Source: Cyclina sinensis
Taxonomy: Eukaryota; Mollusca; Bivalvia; Venerida; Veneridae
Direction of reading: 5' to 3'
Assembly (NCBI GenBank): GCA_012932295.1
Contig: JAAONU010000013.1
Span: 8,582,821-8,646,820 of the forward strand
Length of the DNA: 64,000 nt
Shown: positions 52,620 to 63,790 of the stretch, piece after piece
How positions within the stretch are numbered: the stretch's first letter is position 1
Layout: every line of letters starts with the position of its first letter
Notes under the pieces: generated by a model
What the model saw: the letters and a program-made list of their open reading frames with translations, nothing else
Database searches by the model: none
Told to the model about the DNA's origin: nothing
Program-made: the position numbers and the translations under genes

Positions 52620-54060
52620 TTCGTTTTGAATTCTACAAAGAGTAAATAACCGTGTTAGCCGTACTTTCATACTATACGATGAAACATTTCAGACCAAAGT
52701 TCTGAGTTATCCTTATTTTGAGCCACCGAGGACAGGCATCTTCACTGACATTGAAATATGGCTTCCCATTTTGATGAATGTTACACCATTTTACCTCACA
52801 TGAAGGCTTGTCTATTTTACTAGATATCAAAACATTGTTAATATGATGTTTTAAATAGGGAGATATAACGGGATAGTCGTGACCTGTTTTTTCTGAATAA
52901 AAAAGGCATTCATTACTTTTATCACCGTTCGTAACCAAGTGCAAGCCTACTTTGTTCCCAAGCTCTTATCTGTCAATAAATTGTCCCTCCTTACTCAAAA
53001 TGCCCTCATGACTAATACCCTTATCATACCACGATTTTATAGACAACCAATAGTTTGTATCGTTATCTATTCTTTAAAGCATGAATATGCTACCCAATAC
53101 GTCCTTTTTAAAACAGTTCATACCATTTACCAAAGTATAGCAGTTCTAAGATAATATGAATTAATTGTAAAGATTTACTCTTTCAAACCGAAGCAGTTTC
53201 AAACTTCTCATACATGCAAAAATATCATTGTCAGTTCACCACCTGACACATTTTAACAATTATATCATCTTTCGGATGAGACGGGGAAAAACAAAGCGTA
53301 TCTAAGGCATTGGATTCTTTCGGAATCTTGAAATATCCACAACCGAAAATAACTAATCTTCCTAGAAGGCGCTGTTCATAAGGGCAACCTGTAACAATAT
53401 GTAAAATCAAATAGACAAAGATATTATTTTTACTATATGTGTATATGATTCATATATCAGAACAATGAAAAAATGAAATGATCTGAATCTTCATTTCATA
53501 TAAACTTTTATTCAAGTTCATGAAAAATGTTATTAAGCGAGCCTCTGGCGAGCTTATTAAAATTGTTCCTGGACGAGTTGAAATTTACGTGAAGTGTTTG
53601 CGTGCTGTAAGGTTCTTTTTATCACATGATTAAAACAACCATAAAATTGGTCTTACTGTACTTATATTTGAACTATACTGAAACAATGCATCCACCAAGA
53701 AAATAGTTCCAAATAAAGAGAAGACGTCTCTTAGAAATAGAAAAATTACATGAAAAAAATGACAGTAAAGAAAAAGAAGTGATTTTAAGTAAAAGGTTAA
53801 TGCGTAATGTTTTGTATGTCGTTATACACGTGTGTCATGCACAAAAATGTTATGACACTATTGCATTTCAAACAATGTTTGACACGTAAAAAATGGTTAT
53901 TATACACACATATAAATATGTATTGTCTGTAATTATCATATTTATACAGAAACCATTGTCCGTAAGATTCATAGTTTCATGCTCATCTCGTACATTATTC
54001 TAACTATTTCTTCACTGCCGCCAATGGCGATGGACATATTGTGTTCATATGGCTGAATAA
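52620..54060. other. Intergenic, no gene recognised
   Basis: Contains a SINE-tail-like 'ctttcggatgagacgg' at about 53.27 kb and a short palindromic piece 'aagcgagcctctggcgagctta' near 53.53 kb; otherwise featureless. Confidence 0.55.
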
Positions 54061-54062
54061 AG

Positions 54063-54162
54063 AATTGAATTGAATTGAATTGAATTGAAATTGAAACTGA
54101 AATTGAAATTGAATTGAATTGAATTGAATTGAATTGAATTGAATTGAATTGAATTGAATTGA
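54063..54162. repeat. (GAATT)n microsatellite
   Basis: Pentanucleotide gaatt repeats interrupted by gaaatt/gaaact variants. Open frames across it (Asn-Ser-Ile-Gln repeats) are artefacts. Confidence 0.95.
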
Positions 54163-55196
54163 CTATCCATGTTAGCAGCAATATCGTTACATCTTTTGTA
54201 TTTTCTGAATACTATTTGTGTCTGAAGCGGTTCGGATGCTGTTAAGAACTCTGGTTCTCAGCTTACTCTAGTACTTATTTGTATATAGTAAACAAGAGGC
54301 AGGTAACCAGCCAAGTCGTAAAAGATCTTTTTTATGAAAAAGTGTATATTGAAGATCAAATTCGGGAAAGTTGTAGGTATTCTACACAAAGTATCGTGTC
54401 TGTCTTTCTCTAGATCTGTCTGATAGCCTATTAAATACGACACGGTGAACTGTTGTTCCTTTATAGTTTGGTATTTTAACAGACTACGGCGAAACATTTA
54501 TTTGTTAAAGTCAGTCAGATAATCTTCCTAACTGGAAATACCCAATACAAAAGGAGCGCTACTCGCAAAGCGAGGTAATCCTGTATATCTGTAGGGTTCA
54601 ATAAGGTTCTAAGTCACTGGCTCAGTGGGTTGTTAAACCCGATAGTGTTAAAAGAGCAACATTTCATAAATAAAAAGTTAGACATTATTACATATAAATT
54701 TATTCAAACATGTATAAATGAATAAATAAATAAATAAGTGAAAAATGACACATGATACTATAACTACAATACTTTTGTCCAATCCTTTTCATAAATAAAT
54801 AAAATATAAAATTGAATAAATAGTAAGTCATTATGAACACATCTGTAAAGAAGCCTAGCTACTATGTAAAAAGTGTGCATGTTCTTTGTCATGCATCTGG
54901 CAAGTTGAGATTCTATACTGAGAATGTACATATCACAGATCAAATCACAATAATGAATAACAATGCAAATAATAGACTTATGAGATCATTGTTCAGTGAA
55001 CACAATTCTTTAGACATTAGTCAAGTTACCCTACATATCTTCAGTGAACGGGGCTTATATCACAGTCTGCAAAATCACACAGTTACTAAAACGACATATT
55101 GTAAACATGTTAGATTTCAGTTTTAACATCGAGAAATATTCTCGAAAACTGTTCTATCCGTATTGATAGAGAATGATTTCGTGCTGTATCGTTTCG

Positions 55197-55502
55197 TTAA
55201 AATCTCTCAAATGGAGACCTCGGAGCTTCTGGCTCATTTGTGAAATCTTTTTCAAGCCCTTCTTCGGCCCCTAAAACGAGCCCCAACAATGTTTCTGACA
55301 GCACAAGCTTACTTTTGCAGCGACACCTGGAGCCGATGTTTATGCAAAATCTACCACGTGGACATTTAACGCGGGCACAGCAATTACGTTTCCTTGCTGC
55401 CTCTATTTTTTGCCAAAAGGTGTCAGGTCTGGCAGCGATTTCTGCGATCATCTGTACAAGCAAAAGGCTTATCAGCAAGTAGGCAACAGTTTTGGTACTC
55501 AT
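55197..55502 (-). CDS. Short secreted cysteine-rich peptide precursor (101 aa)
   Basis: The coding region is a single exon. Residues 1-24 (MSTKTVAYLLISLLLVQMIA...) form a clear signal peptide. A short pro-region follows (RPDTFWQKIEAARKR) ending in a KR dibasic site. The mature part then opens NCCARVKCPRGRFCINIGSR and CRCKSK: six cysteines spaced CC-x4-C-x6-C-x6-C-x-C, with net positive charge. A ~40-residue acidic, Cys-free tail ends the protein. An acceptor-like ctctttttcag lies 10 bases upstream of the ATG, so a 5'UTR exon is likely. The framework suggests a disulphide-rich extracellular peptide (host-defence, hormone or protease-inhibitor type). I cannot assign a family, and nothing here shows activity. 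The small size leaves some chance that it is not a gene, but the signal peptide, Cys pattern and splice site agree. Confidence 0.65.
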   Translation of the reverse strand: MSTKTVAYLLISLLLVQMIAEIAARPDTFWQKIEAARKRNCCARVKCPRGRFCINIGSRCRCKSKLVLSETLLGLVLGAEEGLEKDFTNEPEAPRSPFERF

Positions 55503-55836
55503 AACAAGGAAATTCTGAAAAAGAGAGAAAGAATGATATTTAATAGTGATATTTAGGAACGAAATTTTATCACAAATAGCGCTTTTATATTGCTAGATAA
55601 TTTAAGATATTTCCCCTAATACCTCATTAATCTCGTCAGCAATATTGTCATTAGTGACTTGTAGTCATTCTCTTTTGCGTATTTATTATCTTATCAATGT
55701 ATCCATATGTATTTTATAAAATTTCGTTCAAAACAGACTTATCAAATTTACTATAAACTTGTGCTAAAGATACACTTTTAAAACATATCACATGAAACCA
55801 AGGTTTTATTACACACGACACTAATAAACTACTTAC

Positions 55837-55921
55837 TATTTTTTTCTTTCACTCTTTTCCAAAATAGTGTGTTTTCTTTATTGTTTTTTCTTTTCGTTTG
55901 GTTGTCAAGTATCTTTGACTG
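55837..55921 (-). other. Candidate 5'UTR exon of the cysteine-rich peptide gene
   Basis: It ends at a GTAAGT donor (AAATA|GTAAGT) and lies about 28 bp downstream of a TATA-like box. It contains no ATG in a useful frame. The right edge is estimated from the TATA distance. Confidence 0.4.
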
Positions 55922-55948
55922 TATGTTCTAAACTCCCGGTGAATGATG

Positions 55949-55956
55949 TTTATATA
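55949..55956 (-). promoter_or_regulatory. TATA box candidate
   Basis: TATATAAA on the minus strand, correctly placed for a transcript starting near 55921 and splicing into the cysteine-rich peptide exon. Confidence 0.4.
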
Positions 55957-55999
55957 TTTTTAAAGGTCCGGATTCCCGCTCCCTTGTTCTTCCTTGTAC

Positions 56000-56978
56000 A
56001 TTAATCCGGAAACGGATTTCGCAACATATAAACATGGGGAAGATTGTTAAGTGGATTTTATCCAGTGATAAAGAAGATTTATGGGCTACGTGCAATCAGG
56101 CAGAACGGTGTGCTAAAAATAAACATTGCAATCGATAGGATAGTAAAGAGTCTGTCGACGATTAAGGTACTTAAAATATGCAAAGTTATTACCAAATTAC
56201 GTATGTGGTGAAAAAAGGGATAGCAATTGTGACCACCTTATTTACATTAGGAAGCAGTATTTTTCTTTTTTGTTCTTTTCGTTCTTTCAACGTCTGTTTC
56301 ATCACTCCTTGAATTTATCCCGCAGCTTAAACAAACCTCTCAGTTAAACGTAATATTTTCTGTCGTGCATTATGGATTTACAAGTCTCATTTTAAGATTT
56401 CTTTTGCAGTTTATGTCCAATCTTAACTTAAGGAAAAGCCGCAATGTTGCTCTTTTGATACATTAAAAACTGGTTTTTAAAAGAACGTCCCTTATATGTG
56501 CTTTTATCGAAACATGGGACGGTGTCATAAGATGTAAGACAGGTTGTGTGCAGCTTTTGTTTGTTTGTTTGTTTGATTTCCTTTGTTCGTCCGTTTATCC
56601 ACGTTTATCCCGTTTGTTTGTGTCCAAATGCTGCAAAACGACTGTTGAACTTTCCTGCGCCTAAAGTCCATTTGTTTCTCCAGCCAAACATCTAGGCTTT
56701 GAAGTTTTGTCAAAACTGAATTATTTATCCTTAAATATATGGTTTTAATTCTAAACGCATTGACTTTTGATTATTTAAATTCATTTTAAAATTGTAATTT
56801 TAAAAGCTAAGTGAAATTATCGAGCAGAGCAAACAACACATATATTTATACAAATGAAGGTGCACTGTTGTTGCCAAAAAGAATTTATCTGATTGTTTCA
56901 AGATTATAAATTAACGTAGTAAGATTTGTTTCATTTTAAAATTTCCACCACCTTTTAGCTGGGGTCTAGGCTGGGGTT

Positions 56979-57013
<35 letters not shown>

Positions 57014-58499
57014 TCCACGTCTCATCAATGTTCTTGAATAACATTTACTAGTACATAATAAAACATATATGAAAATGTACAAAGACATTCACTTTTTCTG
57101 AGACAACGATTCTAAAACATTACATCATCTTGTAAAAGAGAAATAATAATTATAAAATGTATCATTTTCATTTTCTTCATCGTAGTGCTGGATTAAACTC
57201 ACAACCCCTGGCTTTCTATAACAACCTTACACCGGCTACAGTAAACAGTTGAAAATCTTGTCTGATATGCAAGTATAGCCCAGCACGTTACCACTTATCT
57301 GCCTTTGTTGAGACCTTGGGTCAATGGCTCATCCAAATCACAATTAGTAGTTTAAGTTGTTATTGTAATAGTTTCAGTTGAGAAGCTGGGGATCGAACTG
57401 TTATCGCAATAATTTGCTTTCTTGAATTTTTTGGGGTATAGCTCTTTGACATGTCCCCACGTCAGACTCCCTGATATTTTGAGTGAATTAAGTGAAAAAA
57501 CGTTCAGTCTTTGATCTAACAACAATGTGTGAATAATTGACCATTTGTGTTGGCCATTCAGCTCTTTGATTAACGACATGCCTGAGTTCAATTCATCAAC
57601 TCAATATCAATTTACTTAAATTGTTTGCAATTTGTTTGCAAGTGAACATGACATAAGTAATCAAACAAATTCTAAGTTTGAGTCATGCCATGTACAAGAC
57701 AGAGAAAATATGATATAAAAGTCAAACATAGACTATCCAAGCTATATTATTCACTTCTGAGTTACTGAAATTCAGCAATTAGCGAAAAAAAATATAGAAA
57801 ACGGTTTGCCAAACTGCTTCGGAGACATGCATGATAATGTAAGATAAGTTTTTATTTCAAATTCGGTAACTTCCTCTACCTTAAAATTATATGGAGAGTT
57901 TCGTGACTTAACAATTTTTTTTAAAATCACGATACTGATCAATGTAATAATTTGAAAGAACTGAAAGTATATCAGTTTAATATCTTAGCTTTAGGCTAAA
58001 CAATTCCCTTTGTAACTGATCTTATACTTATAATCTAATATTTTTTCTCTTAAATAAATACATGGATACTTTTTCATTTACTAGGGGTACATTTTTGTTC
58101 CACATGATGTATGTGTTTTCAATTATATGTATCCCAAATTGCATTATTTACAAACCGGGAGTTTAGCTTTGTTCAGGTCTGTTTTAACTGCATGTATTTT
58201 ATCCATATATATGATGACAAAGGGAGACGTACAAAGACAGAAGAAAGGTGCGATGGCTCACTCTATTTCATTTTTAACTTTATTTTGAACACCTTCATTG
58301 CTTGTTTCGGGAAAAGATCAGAACATGTTCATATTTAGAATAACATACTTGTTTGACAGGATATTCCGTTAGAACAAGACATTTTTGTCTAAAACCTTTG
58401 TTTGCTTTTTTTAGAATTTTCAGATAAAAGTTTTATCTTTCTAATAATAAAACGTTACATCAACAAAATATTATTTATTTTTTAATTCTTCTATTTCAG
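56000..58499. other. Upstream region of the homeobox gene; initiator exon not identified
   Basis: The homeobox gene needs at least one coding exon ending in phase 0 upstream of 58500, and I could not identify it here. A 34-codon ORF starting MGKIVKWILSSDKEDLWATC at 56034 is open but has no matching donor. A (ttta)n run lies at about 56.98-57.01 kb. Confidence 0.4.
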
Positions 58500-58824
58500 A
58501 TTAATCAGTTTGTTGAAAGCAATGGACACCCATACAGTCCACATCAGCAGAGTATTTCCGCCAAATTATTTAATAATTATACTTCAAAGCAGCCATACAA
58601 GCCAGAATATGAAAATCAACAGCAGACAACCATTGGTGATCTGTCTGTCCTGTCAGGAGCCGGAAGATTGACACACAATGTGACGCGCATGCTCAGTGAT
58701 ACAAGTGAACCAATGAAGCAAGTTCCGGTTGCATCATCGCATGCAGCGCCTTACAGCACAGCTCACTTCCTTTCATTCAGGCAACAGATGTTAACTGAAA
58801 ATTTAAGACCATTTCATGATAAAG
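58500..58824 (+). CDS. Homeobox gene, N-terminal coding exon
   Basis: The acceptor is cttctatttcag and the donor AAAG|GTAAAC. The phase-0 frame reads INQFVESNGHPYSPHQQSIS... and later HFLSFRQQMLTENLRPFH, low in charge and Ser/Gln-rich. It has no Met near the start, so translation begins upstream. Confidence 0.8.
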
Positions 58825-60483
58825 GTAAACTCTAAATGAAGTTGAAATAAAGTTTAATCGTAAGCACGAAACAGTTTTTTCAAGATTTTTTTCCACATGT
58901 GCGCATAAATTTTAAATTTAGAAGCTACTACTAGTATGTTCTACTCTGTAAAGTTAAATATATATTTGAAGAAAAAAGCACCACCCAAATGATTTCATTT
59001 CCCATGTGACTCAGTTTACTACTCCAGGCTTTGCGTGATGTTTTTAGTATTTTTTTTCCAGGATTTTTCTCAGGTTTTTTATCTGGCAACTTTTTTTTTC
59101 GTCACGCATAATTCTTAAACTACAACTAACTAAAATATGTACAAGTGTATTTCTTTTGATTTTTTCTTACAGGTGACATGCTCGATACAAAAAATAGTTC
59201 TAATGTATCAACCTCAACTGACGGGTCAGTTTCTCCTGGTACGCCGAGTTCTAGGTCATCACCGATTAGTTTCGAATCTTTAAATACATCGAATTTTGCG
59301 ACATCACCGCTCACAAACGAGCTGTCAAGCGTTGAATCCTCGCCTAGTTCCCTGGACAGACCCTCGAGTGCTGAGACATCGTCACTGAGTGACGAGTTAA
59401 ACACTGAATCGTCGGAATGTTCCGGAGGTGACTTATCGTCATCCACTGCTTCGTCAAAGAGGACGGACGTCGCGCCTAGAAACAAAGGGAGACAAACAAA
59501 GAAAACAGGGCGAACAAACTATACGAAAGAACAAATACAGGCGTTGTTGAAGATATTTCATGAGACCCCCTATCCTGACTCTGAGATGATGGAAAACATT
59601 GGGAAAGACTTGGATATACCCGAAAAGAATGTCAAGGTAATTCTAAAATATATTCCGTGAAATAACGTATGACTGCATCATGTTCTTGAAATTGTTGTTC
59701 TTTGCAGTGTCTAAAGAAAGTGTTTTGTCAAGTATTATGCACTTCCAATATATCTATGCCGGTAATTTGTTGTTTTATGCATTTCAGTTTTCCCAGCTTT
59801 ATATTGGAAGCATTGGTATGGATGCATAATGTTCAGTTGTATTAGGACAAGTCTTTTTTGTATCTTGTTTTATTATACAAAGCCAAAAATGATCAACACG
59901 AGCTGCTGCCGATGAAAATAATTGTGTTGAGAAATTATTCAGTAAAACAATCGAACATTTTACTGACAGTTAAGAATAAATTTACATACGTAAATGCTTC
60001 TATTAATTTTGGTATGTATTTTTATTTGAACAGATCTGGTTCCAGAACAAGAGAGCAAGATGGCGCAAGCGAGTCAATGACAACATGAACAACTTACCAC
60101 AGCCTTACTTTCCCATGTCACCAATGTTGTCACCTGTCGCACCTTACGGTTTCATGCCAACAGGACATATGATGACGTCATCTCCTGTTTCAAGGATGAG
60201 TGGTTATAACCCTTTTGTGCAAGAATCTCAGAGTTTAAACAATCAAAGAAATAACATTGGGCATTCTGTTTCTAGTCATGGTTTGTCAAACGTACATGAA
60301 AGAATTCAAAGTACCTCATTACAGAACCGAATGTTTCCAGGGGTGTCTTTGACGTCATTTGTGCCAACTTCGTCGTCTGCCAAAAACAGTGAGACGCTTT
60401 CACAGCCAAGTATAGCACCAAACAGAACCAGACACTCATTTCAGTACCCAACACAGCCATCGGCATTATTTCCAACTTATTAA
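58500..60483 (+). CDS. Divergent PRD-like homeobox transcription factor (3 exons seen, N-terminus missing)
   Basis: Nuclear DNA-binding protein. Exons 58500-58824, 59173-59636 and 60034-60483 are phase-consistent (0/1, 1/0, 0/stop) and encode about 412 residues. The homeodomain spans the exon 2-3 junction. It has Arg5, Tyr8, Leu16, Phe20 and Tyr25-Pro26-Asp27, then IPEKNVKIWFQNKRARWRKR with Trp48, Phe49, Gln50, Asn51 and Arg53. The YPD after helix 1 and the WFQNKRARWRKR ending point to the PRD-like class with Gln50. Helices 1-2 are divergent (KEQIQALLKIFHETPYPDSE). It has 60 positions without a TALE insertion. No paired domain and no C-terminal OAR motif are seen. The intron at homeodomain position 46/47 is a common PRD-class site. 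Flanks are Ser/Thr-rich before and Pro/Ser/Met-rich after the homeodomain. I cannot assign a named orthologue. Confidence 0.92.
59173..59636 (+). CDS. Homeobox gene, Ser-rich region and homeodomain helices 1-2
   Basis: The acceptor is tttttcttacag and the donor GTCAAG|GTAATT. About 100 residues are Ser/Thr/Pro-rich (DGSVSPGTPSSRSSPISFES), then a basic stretch and the homeodomain up to NVK. Confidence 0.93.
60034..60483 (+). CDS. Homeobox gene, recognition helix and C-terminal region
   Basis: The acceptor is tttgaacag. It starts IWFQNKRARWRKR (helix 3), followed by a Pro/Met/Ser-rich tail ending SALFPTY and a TAA stop. Confidence 0.94.
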   Translation: MWFQNKRARWRKRVNDNMNNLPQPYFPMSPMLSPVAPYGFMPTGHMMTSSPVSRMSGYNPFVQESQSLNNQRNNIGHSVSSHGLSNVHERIQSTSLQNRMFPGVSLTSFVPTSSSAKNSETLSQPSIAPNRTRHSFQYPTQPSALFPTY

Positions 60484-60642
60484 GACAATAAGATTTTGTT
60501 TCCATGTTGTTATTGTATATACTTCGTTATTGTTTCTAAAATTATTTGTTTTCTTTATAAAAAAAATATGCTTTTGTAATTGCATACGAATTCATCCTCG
60601 CTTGAAAATAACCAAAATTTACATCTTGTCGTTTATTTGTAA

Positions 60643-60648
60643 AATAAA
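60643..60648 (+). terminator. Polyadenylation signal of the homeobox gene
   Basis: AATAAA about 160 bp after the stop, in a T-rich 3'UTR. Confidence 0.6.
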
Positions 60649-60659
60649 GTGACAAATCT

Positions 60660-61590
60660 TAAAACAATTGGTTTACTGATTTTTTGTTTTGCATGTAAGT
60701 TTGTTTTCTGTTCCCTATCCACTTCGAAGAATACACCCCAAAGCTCAGGGTTACAGAAATGGTCTTTGAACTCATCCTAAGAACTGGAATAGTTAATAAC
60801 AATAACATGTATCGAGTTACGTTCTCTAAGCATGGACAATGCAGTGCTGATATGTTATATTTTTCACTAAAATCAGTCATTTTTCTTCTTCTATTAGAAC
60901 GGTCGGCGAATCATTTTTAACGAAAAGACTGAATTGGTGATGTAAACTATTACGTGTAAGTAAAAGAATTGTATTTTGATGAATTTCGTTTCATTGCCTC
61001 GTGCTTGGGCTAAATATATTTGGCTTTCATGAAACTTTTCGTAAGTTCATGAAATGCAAATGGTGAAACAAAAAGCACCAAGGTGGTAGAAATGTTGGTA
61101 ACCTGTTGTGACGAGAAAATATTGTTGGGATATGACTTAGAACTGATACATTTTTCTCTTAGTAAGTCCAGACGTCAGTATCACAAAGACTTTTAAGTAA
61201 AAGGTACACTGCCCAAACTATCCTCTCTTTTCAAGATCACTTCAAACACAAGTTATTACAGAATCCTCAGTTAACACTTAATTTGGTTATAATGTCAACA
61301 CTGATTACACATCACAAAACAAAACATATATTGAGTGAGGTTAAAATTTGGCAACAGTGTCAGACAGCGATTTTTCTGTTTATTGAATCATTTCTAAAAC
61401 AAGTCCAATGTAGTTGATGAAATGTGGTGATATTTTATCAAAGTGTTAATTTAATCTACCTATTAATAAAGAAATTATTTCGAATTTTGTCAAAGGTGTA
61501 CATTTTGGTTACCCTGTACGTATTTCAGGTAAAACCTGTCGGATAGATTTAGCTATCAAGACTACACCACGAGCAAAATCCTTGATTTCG
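60660..61590. other. Intergenic, no gene recognised
   Basis: Non-coding AT-rich sequence downstream of the homeobox gene. Confidence 0.55.
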
Positions 61591-61965
61591 AAGAGTTCCA
61601 TTGTCGGAAACCCACCTTCGATCCATTCCGTTTCACTTTATTCATCGACCGTTGGACAATTGGTTGGCAAAATTTCGTACTCATGAATGAATGAATATGC
61701 TACTGTCATTGGTTTCCGAAAGATTTCCTTTGCGCAATTTTAGCCTATAAAAATACTCGTTAAAATTTGCCTTAAAATCCAGGGAAAATACGTCTACATG
61801 TTTTTGAATGTAACATTTCGTTATGCCTACTCTCCATATTGAAGAGTATCTATTTGTAATTCGGAATCTCATTGGACAGAGAGTTACTTCTCTTTGTAAC
61901 CGACGATGGAACAGTTCATTCCCTTTTAAAAACTGTTCGGTGTTTAGATAAAACAAACAGGTTTT
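61590..61965 (-). repeat. Left arm of a diverged inverted repeat
   Basis: Its reverse complement aligns with about 62.97-63.33 kb. Shared blocks include cattacaaatag, actcttca.t.tggagagta, gaaaccaatga and tcatgagtacgaaatttt, then caattgtcc, gtgaaacggaatggatcga and gtgggtttcc. Confidence 0.75.
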
Positions 61966-62368
61966 TCACATAGCCTTAAGTCATGGTATTTGTGATGTGA
62001 TTTGACACATTACTCGGTCAGCGTCCAGCATCGCTTATTTTTGTTTGTTTAGAAGTGTAGCATATATGATATACTCAAACACATTCAATTCATGAGTCAT
62101 CAAGCAGTCAAAGGTACAACAAAAAATGCATGCTTTGAAATTTGTCATTTCAGTGCAGTTGTGAAGGCTAAACACCTTAGAGATTGAGGACTATTTGCAA
62201 TTTACTGAATAAGCAAACTTAATAAAAAAAAACTGTAGTGCGTTTACTTGATCTGGAAATTTCTGCCAATTTTGTTCTCTCTAAGAGTATACATTATAAA
62301 TTTTTTTTTAATTTTCATACATTTGGACACACAACTACGTACGTTCATTATTACTCCTCTTTCCGTCT

Positions 62369-62384
62369 CCCCCCCCCCCCCCCC
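62369..62384. repeat. Poly-C tract (16 C)
   Basis: Homopolymer run in the spacer of the inverted repeat. Confidence 0.9.
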
Positions 62385-62705
62385 ACAACCCCACACATAG
62401 ATGAAGAACTCTGCTTTGTCCTAGTAGTAACAGGTATGCTGTAGGAAGCGTTGGTATAAATCAAAAATGCAAAATTGTACTCTGTGAACCTGACATAAGG
62501 AATTGACTGTCTTATCACTGCTTACTTTGCAGAAATCAAAACTTTCTTCCGCATATGTAACAAAAAAACTTACAGACTTTCATTACAAAGACCCTTACAG
62601 ACGCATCATACAGAAAGCTTTAATAGATTTACGACCTAACTCTTCACCATACTGTACATTGTTTTCCAACAAGAAGTAGAAAAATGAATTAAACACAACT
62701 TTCTT

Positions 62706-62891
62706 TAGAGTAAAGATTCAGAACTCACCTCCAACTTTTTTCTCTACTTTTTTTCAAGCGAGTTTTAACAATTTTTCTAAACCTTAATAAAACGTCTGAA
62801 CTCGGAAAAAATGCGGCCACTATATACAAGCATTCTTTGCCAAGGTTTATTTATCAGAAGAGAGGTTTGTTTTGTTTACCAATAGAGATGT
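62706..62891 (+). repeat. Direct repeat copy A (~185 bp)
   Basis: Starts gattcagaactcacctccaa and ends ttgttttgtttacc..atagagatgtt. It is about 85-90% identical by eye to 63606-63790 and contains 'tttgccaaggtttatttatc' and a TATA-like tatatac stretch. Confidence 0.85.
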
Positions 62892-62969
62892 TGGTACTAA
62901 CATGTGTGTTATGACTCTACTCATCGTCGGTGACCCCCGGTACATATTCCGCACAACTACATTATGTAC

Positions 62970-63330
62970 CGTGGGATAATTGACTGCTGATTATTCGTTT
63001 TCATGAATATTTATTAGCAAAGGGATGTAACTCTTCGTCGAATGAGATGCCGCATTACAAATAGACACTCTTCAGTGTGGAGAGTATGAATAATGACAAG
63101 TTACTTAAAATAGACGTATTTCCCAGTATTTAAACATAGGCGCGGAAGGCAAATTGTAACAAGTAATTTCATTGGCTGAGATTCCGCAAGGGAAATCTTG
63201 CAGAAACCAATGAAAGTAGGTAATGATTATTCATGAGTACGAAATTTTACCAGCCAATTGTCCCACGGTAGATAAAAAGAGTGAAACGGAATGGATCGAA
63301 CGTGGGTTTCCGTTGATGGACTCTACTGTG
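62970..63330 (+). repeat. Right arm of the diverged inverted repeat
   Basis: Partner of 61590-61965. It contains CCAAT-like boxes (ttcattggctgag, gaaaccaatgaaag), a 'tatttaaacataggcgcgg' segment and ends just after gaATGGATCGAACGTGGGTTT. A 60-codon frame from this ATG has no further support. Confidence 0.75.
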
Positions 63331-63605
63331 TGCCTTTGAATATCAAGCGACGTGTCTGTTTCAATGAATTTGCCTCGGCCACGGGACGAAAAGTGGGGCA
63401 TGGAAGTAGTTTCTTTCTTGCAGCTGAATTTTTTAGAGAAGTGTTTCATCTGAAATTTGAGTTTTTGTTGTAGATTGTCTTCAATCCTATAAGAATAGCT
63501 GTACTTTTCTTTTCAGCTTGTTGTATTGGGATTGACAGTGAGGGGCTAACAGATTGAGTGGTCGTCAGACACTAAATTTCAGTGTGAAACTGGTATCTGC
63601 CACCT

Positions 63606-63790
63606 AAAGATTCAGAACTCACCTCCAACTTACTTCCTCTATTTTTTTTCAAGCGAGTTTTAACAATTTTTCTAAACTTTAGTAAAACGTCAAAACATGG
63701 AAAAAATGCGGCAACTATATATAAACAAGCGTTCTTTGCCAAGGTTTATTTATCAGAAGAGATGTTTGTTTTGTTTACCATAGAGATGTT
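63606..63790 (+). repeat. Direct repeat copy B (~185 bp)
   Basis: Copy of 62706-62891 about 900 bp downstream. It carries 'ctatatataaacaagcg', a better TATA-like box than copy A. No coding sequence follows within the window. Confidence 0.85.

Noticed and set aside
56034..56138. 34-codon ORF as initiator exon of the homeobox gene
   Set aside because: No donor in the needed phase 0 and over 2.3 kb upstream without other support.
59126..59485. Minus-strand acidic open frame opposite homeobox exon 2
   Set aside because: Shadow of a Ser-rich coding exon.
63291..63473. 60-codon ORF after the right inverted-repeat arm
   Set aside because: The homologous left arm gives a different, shorter frame after the shared ATG; no domain or splice support.
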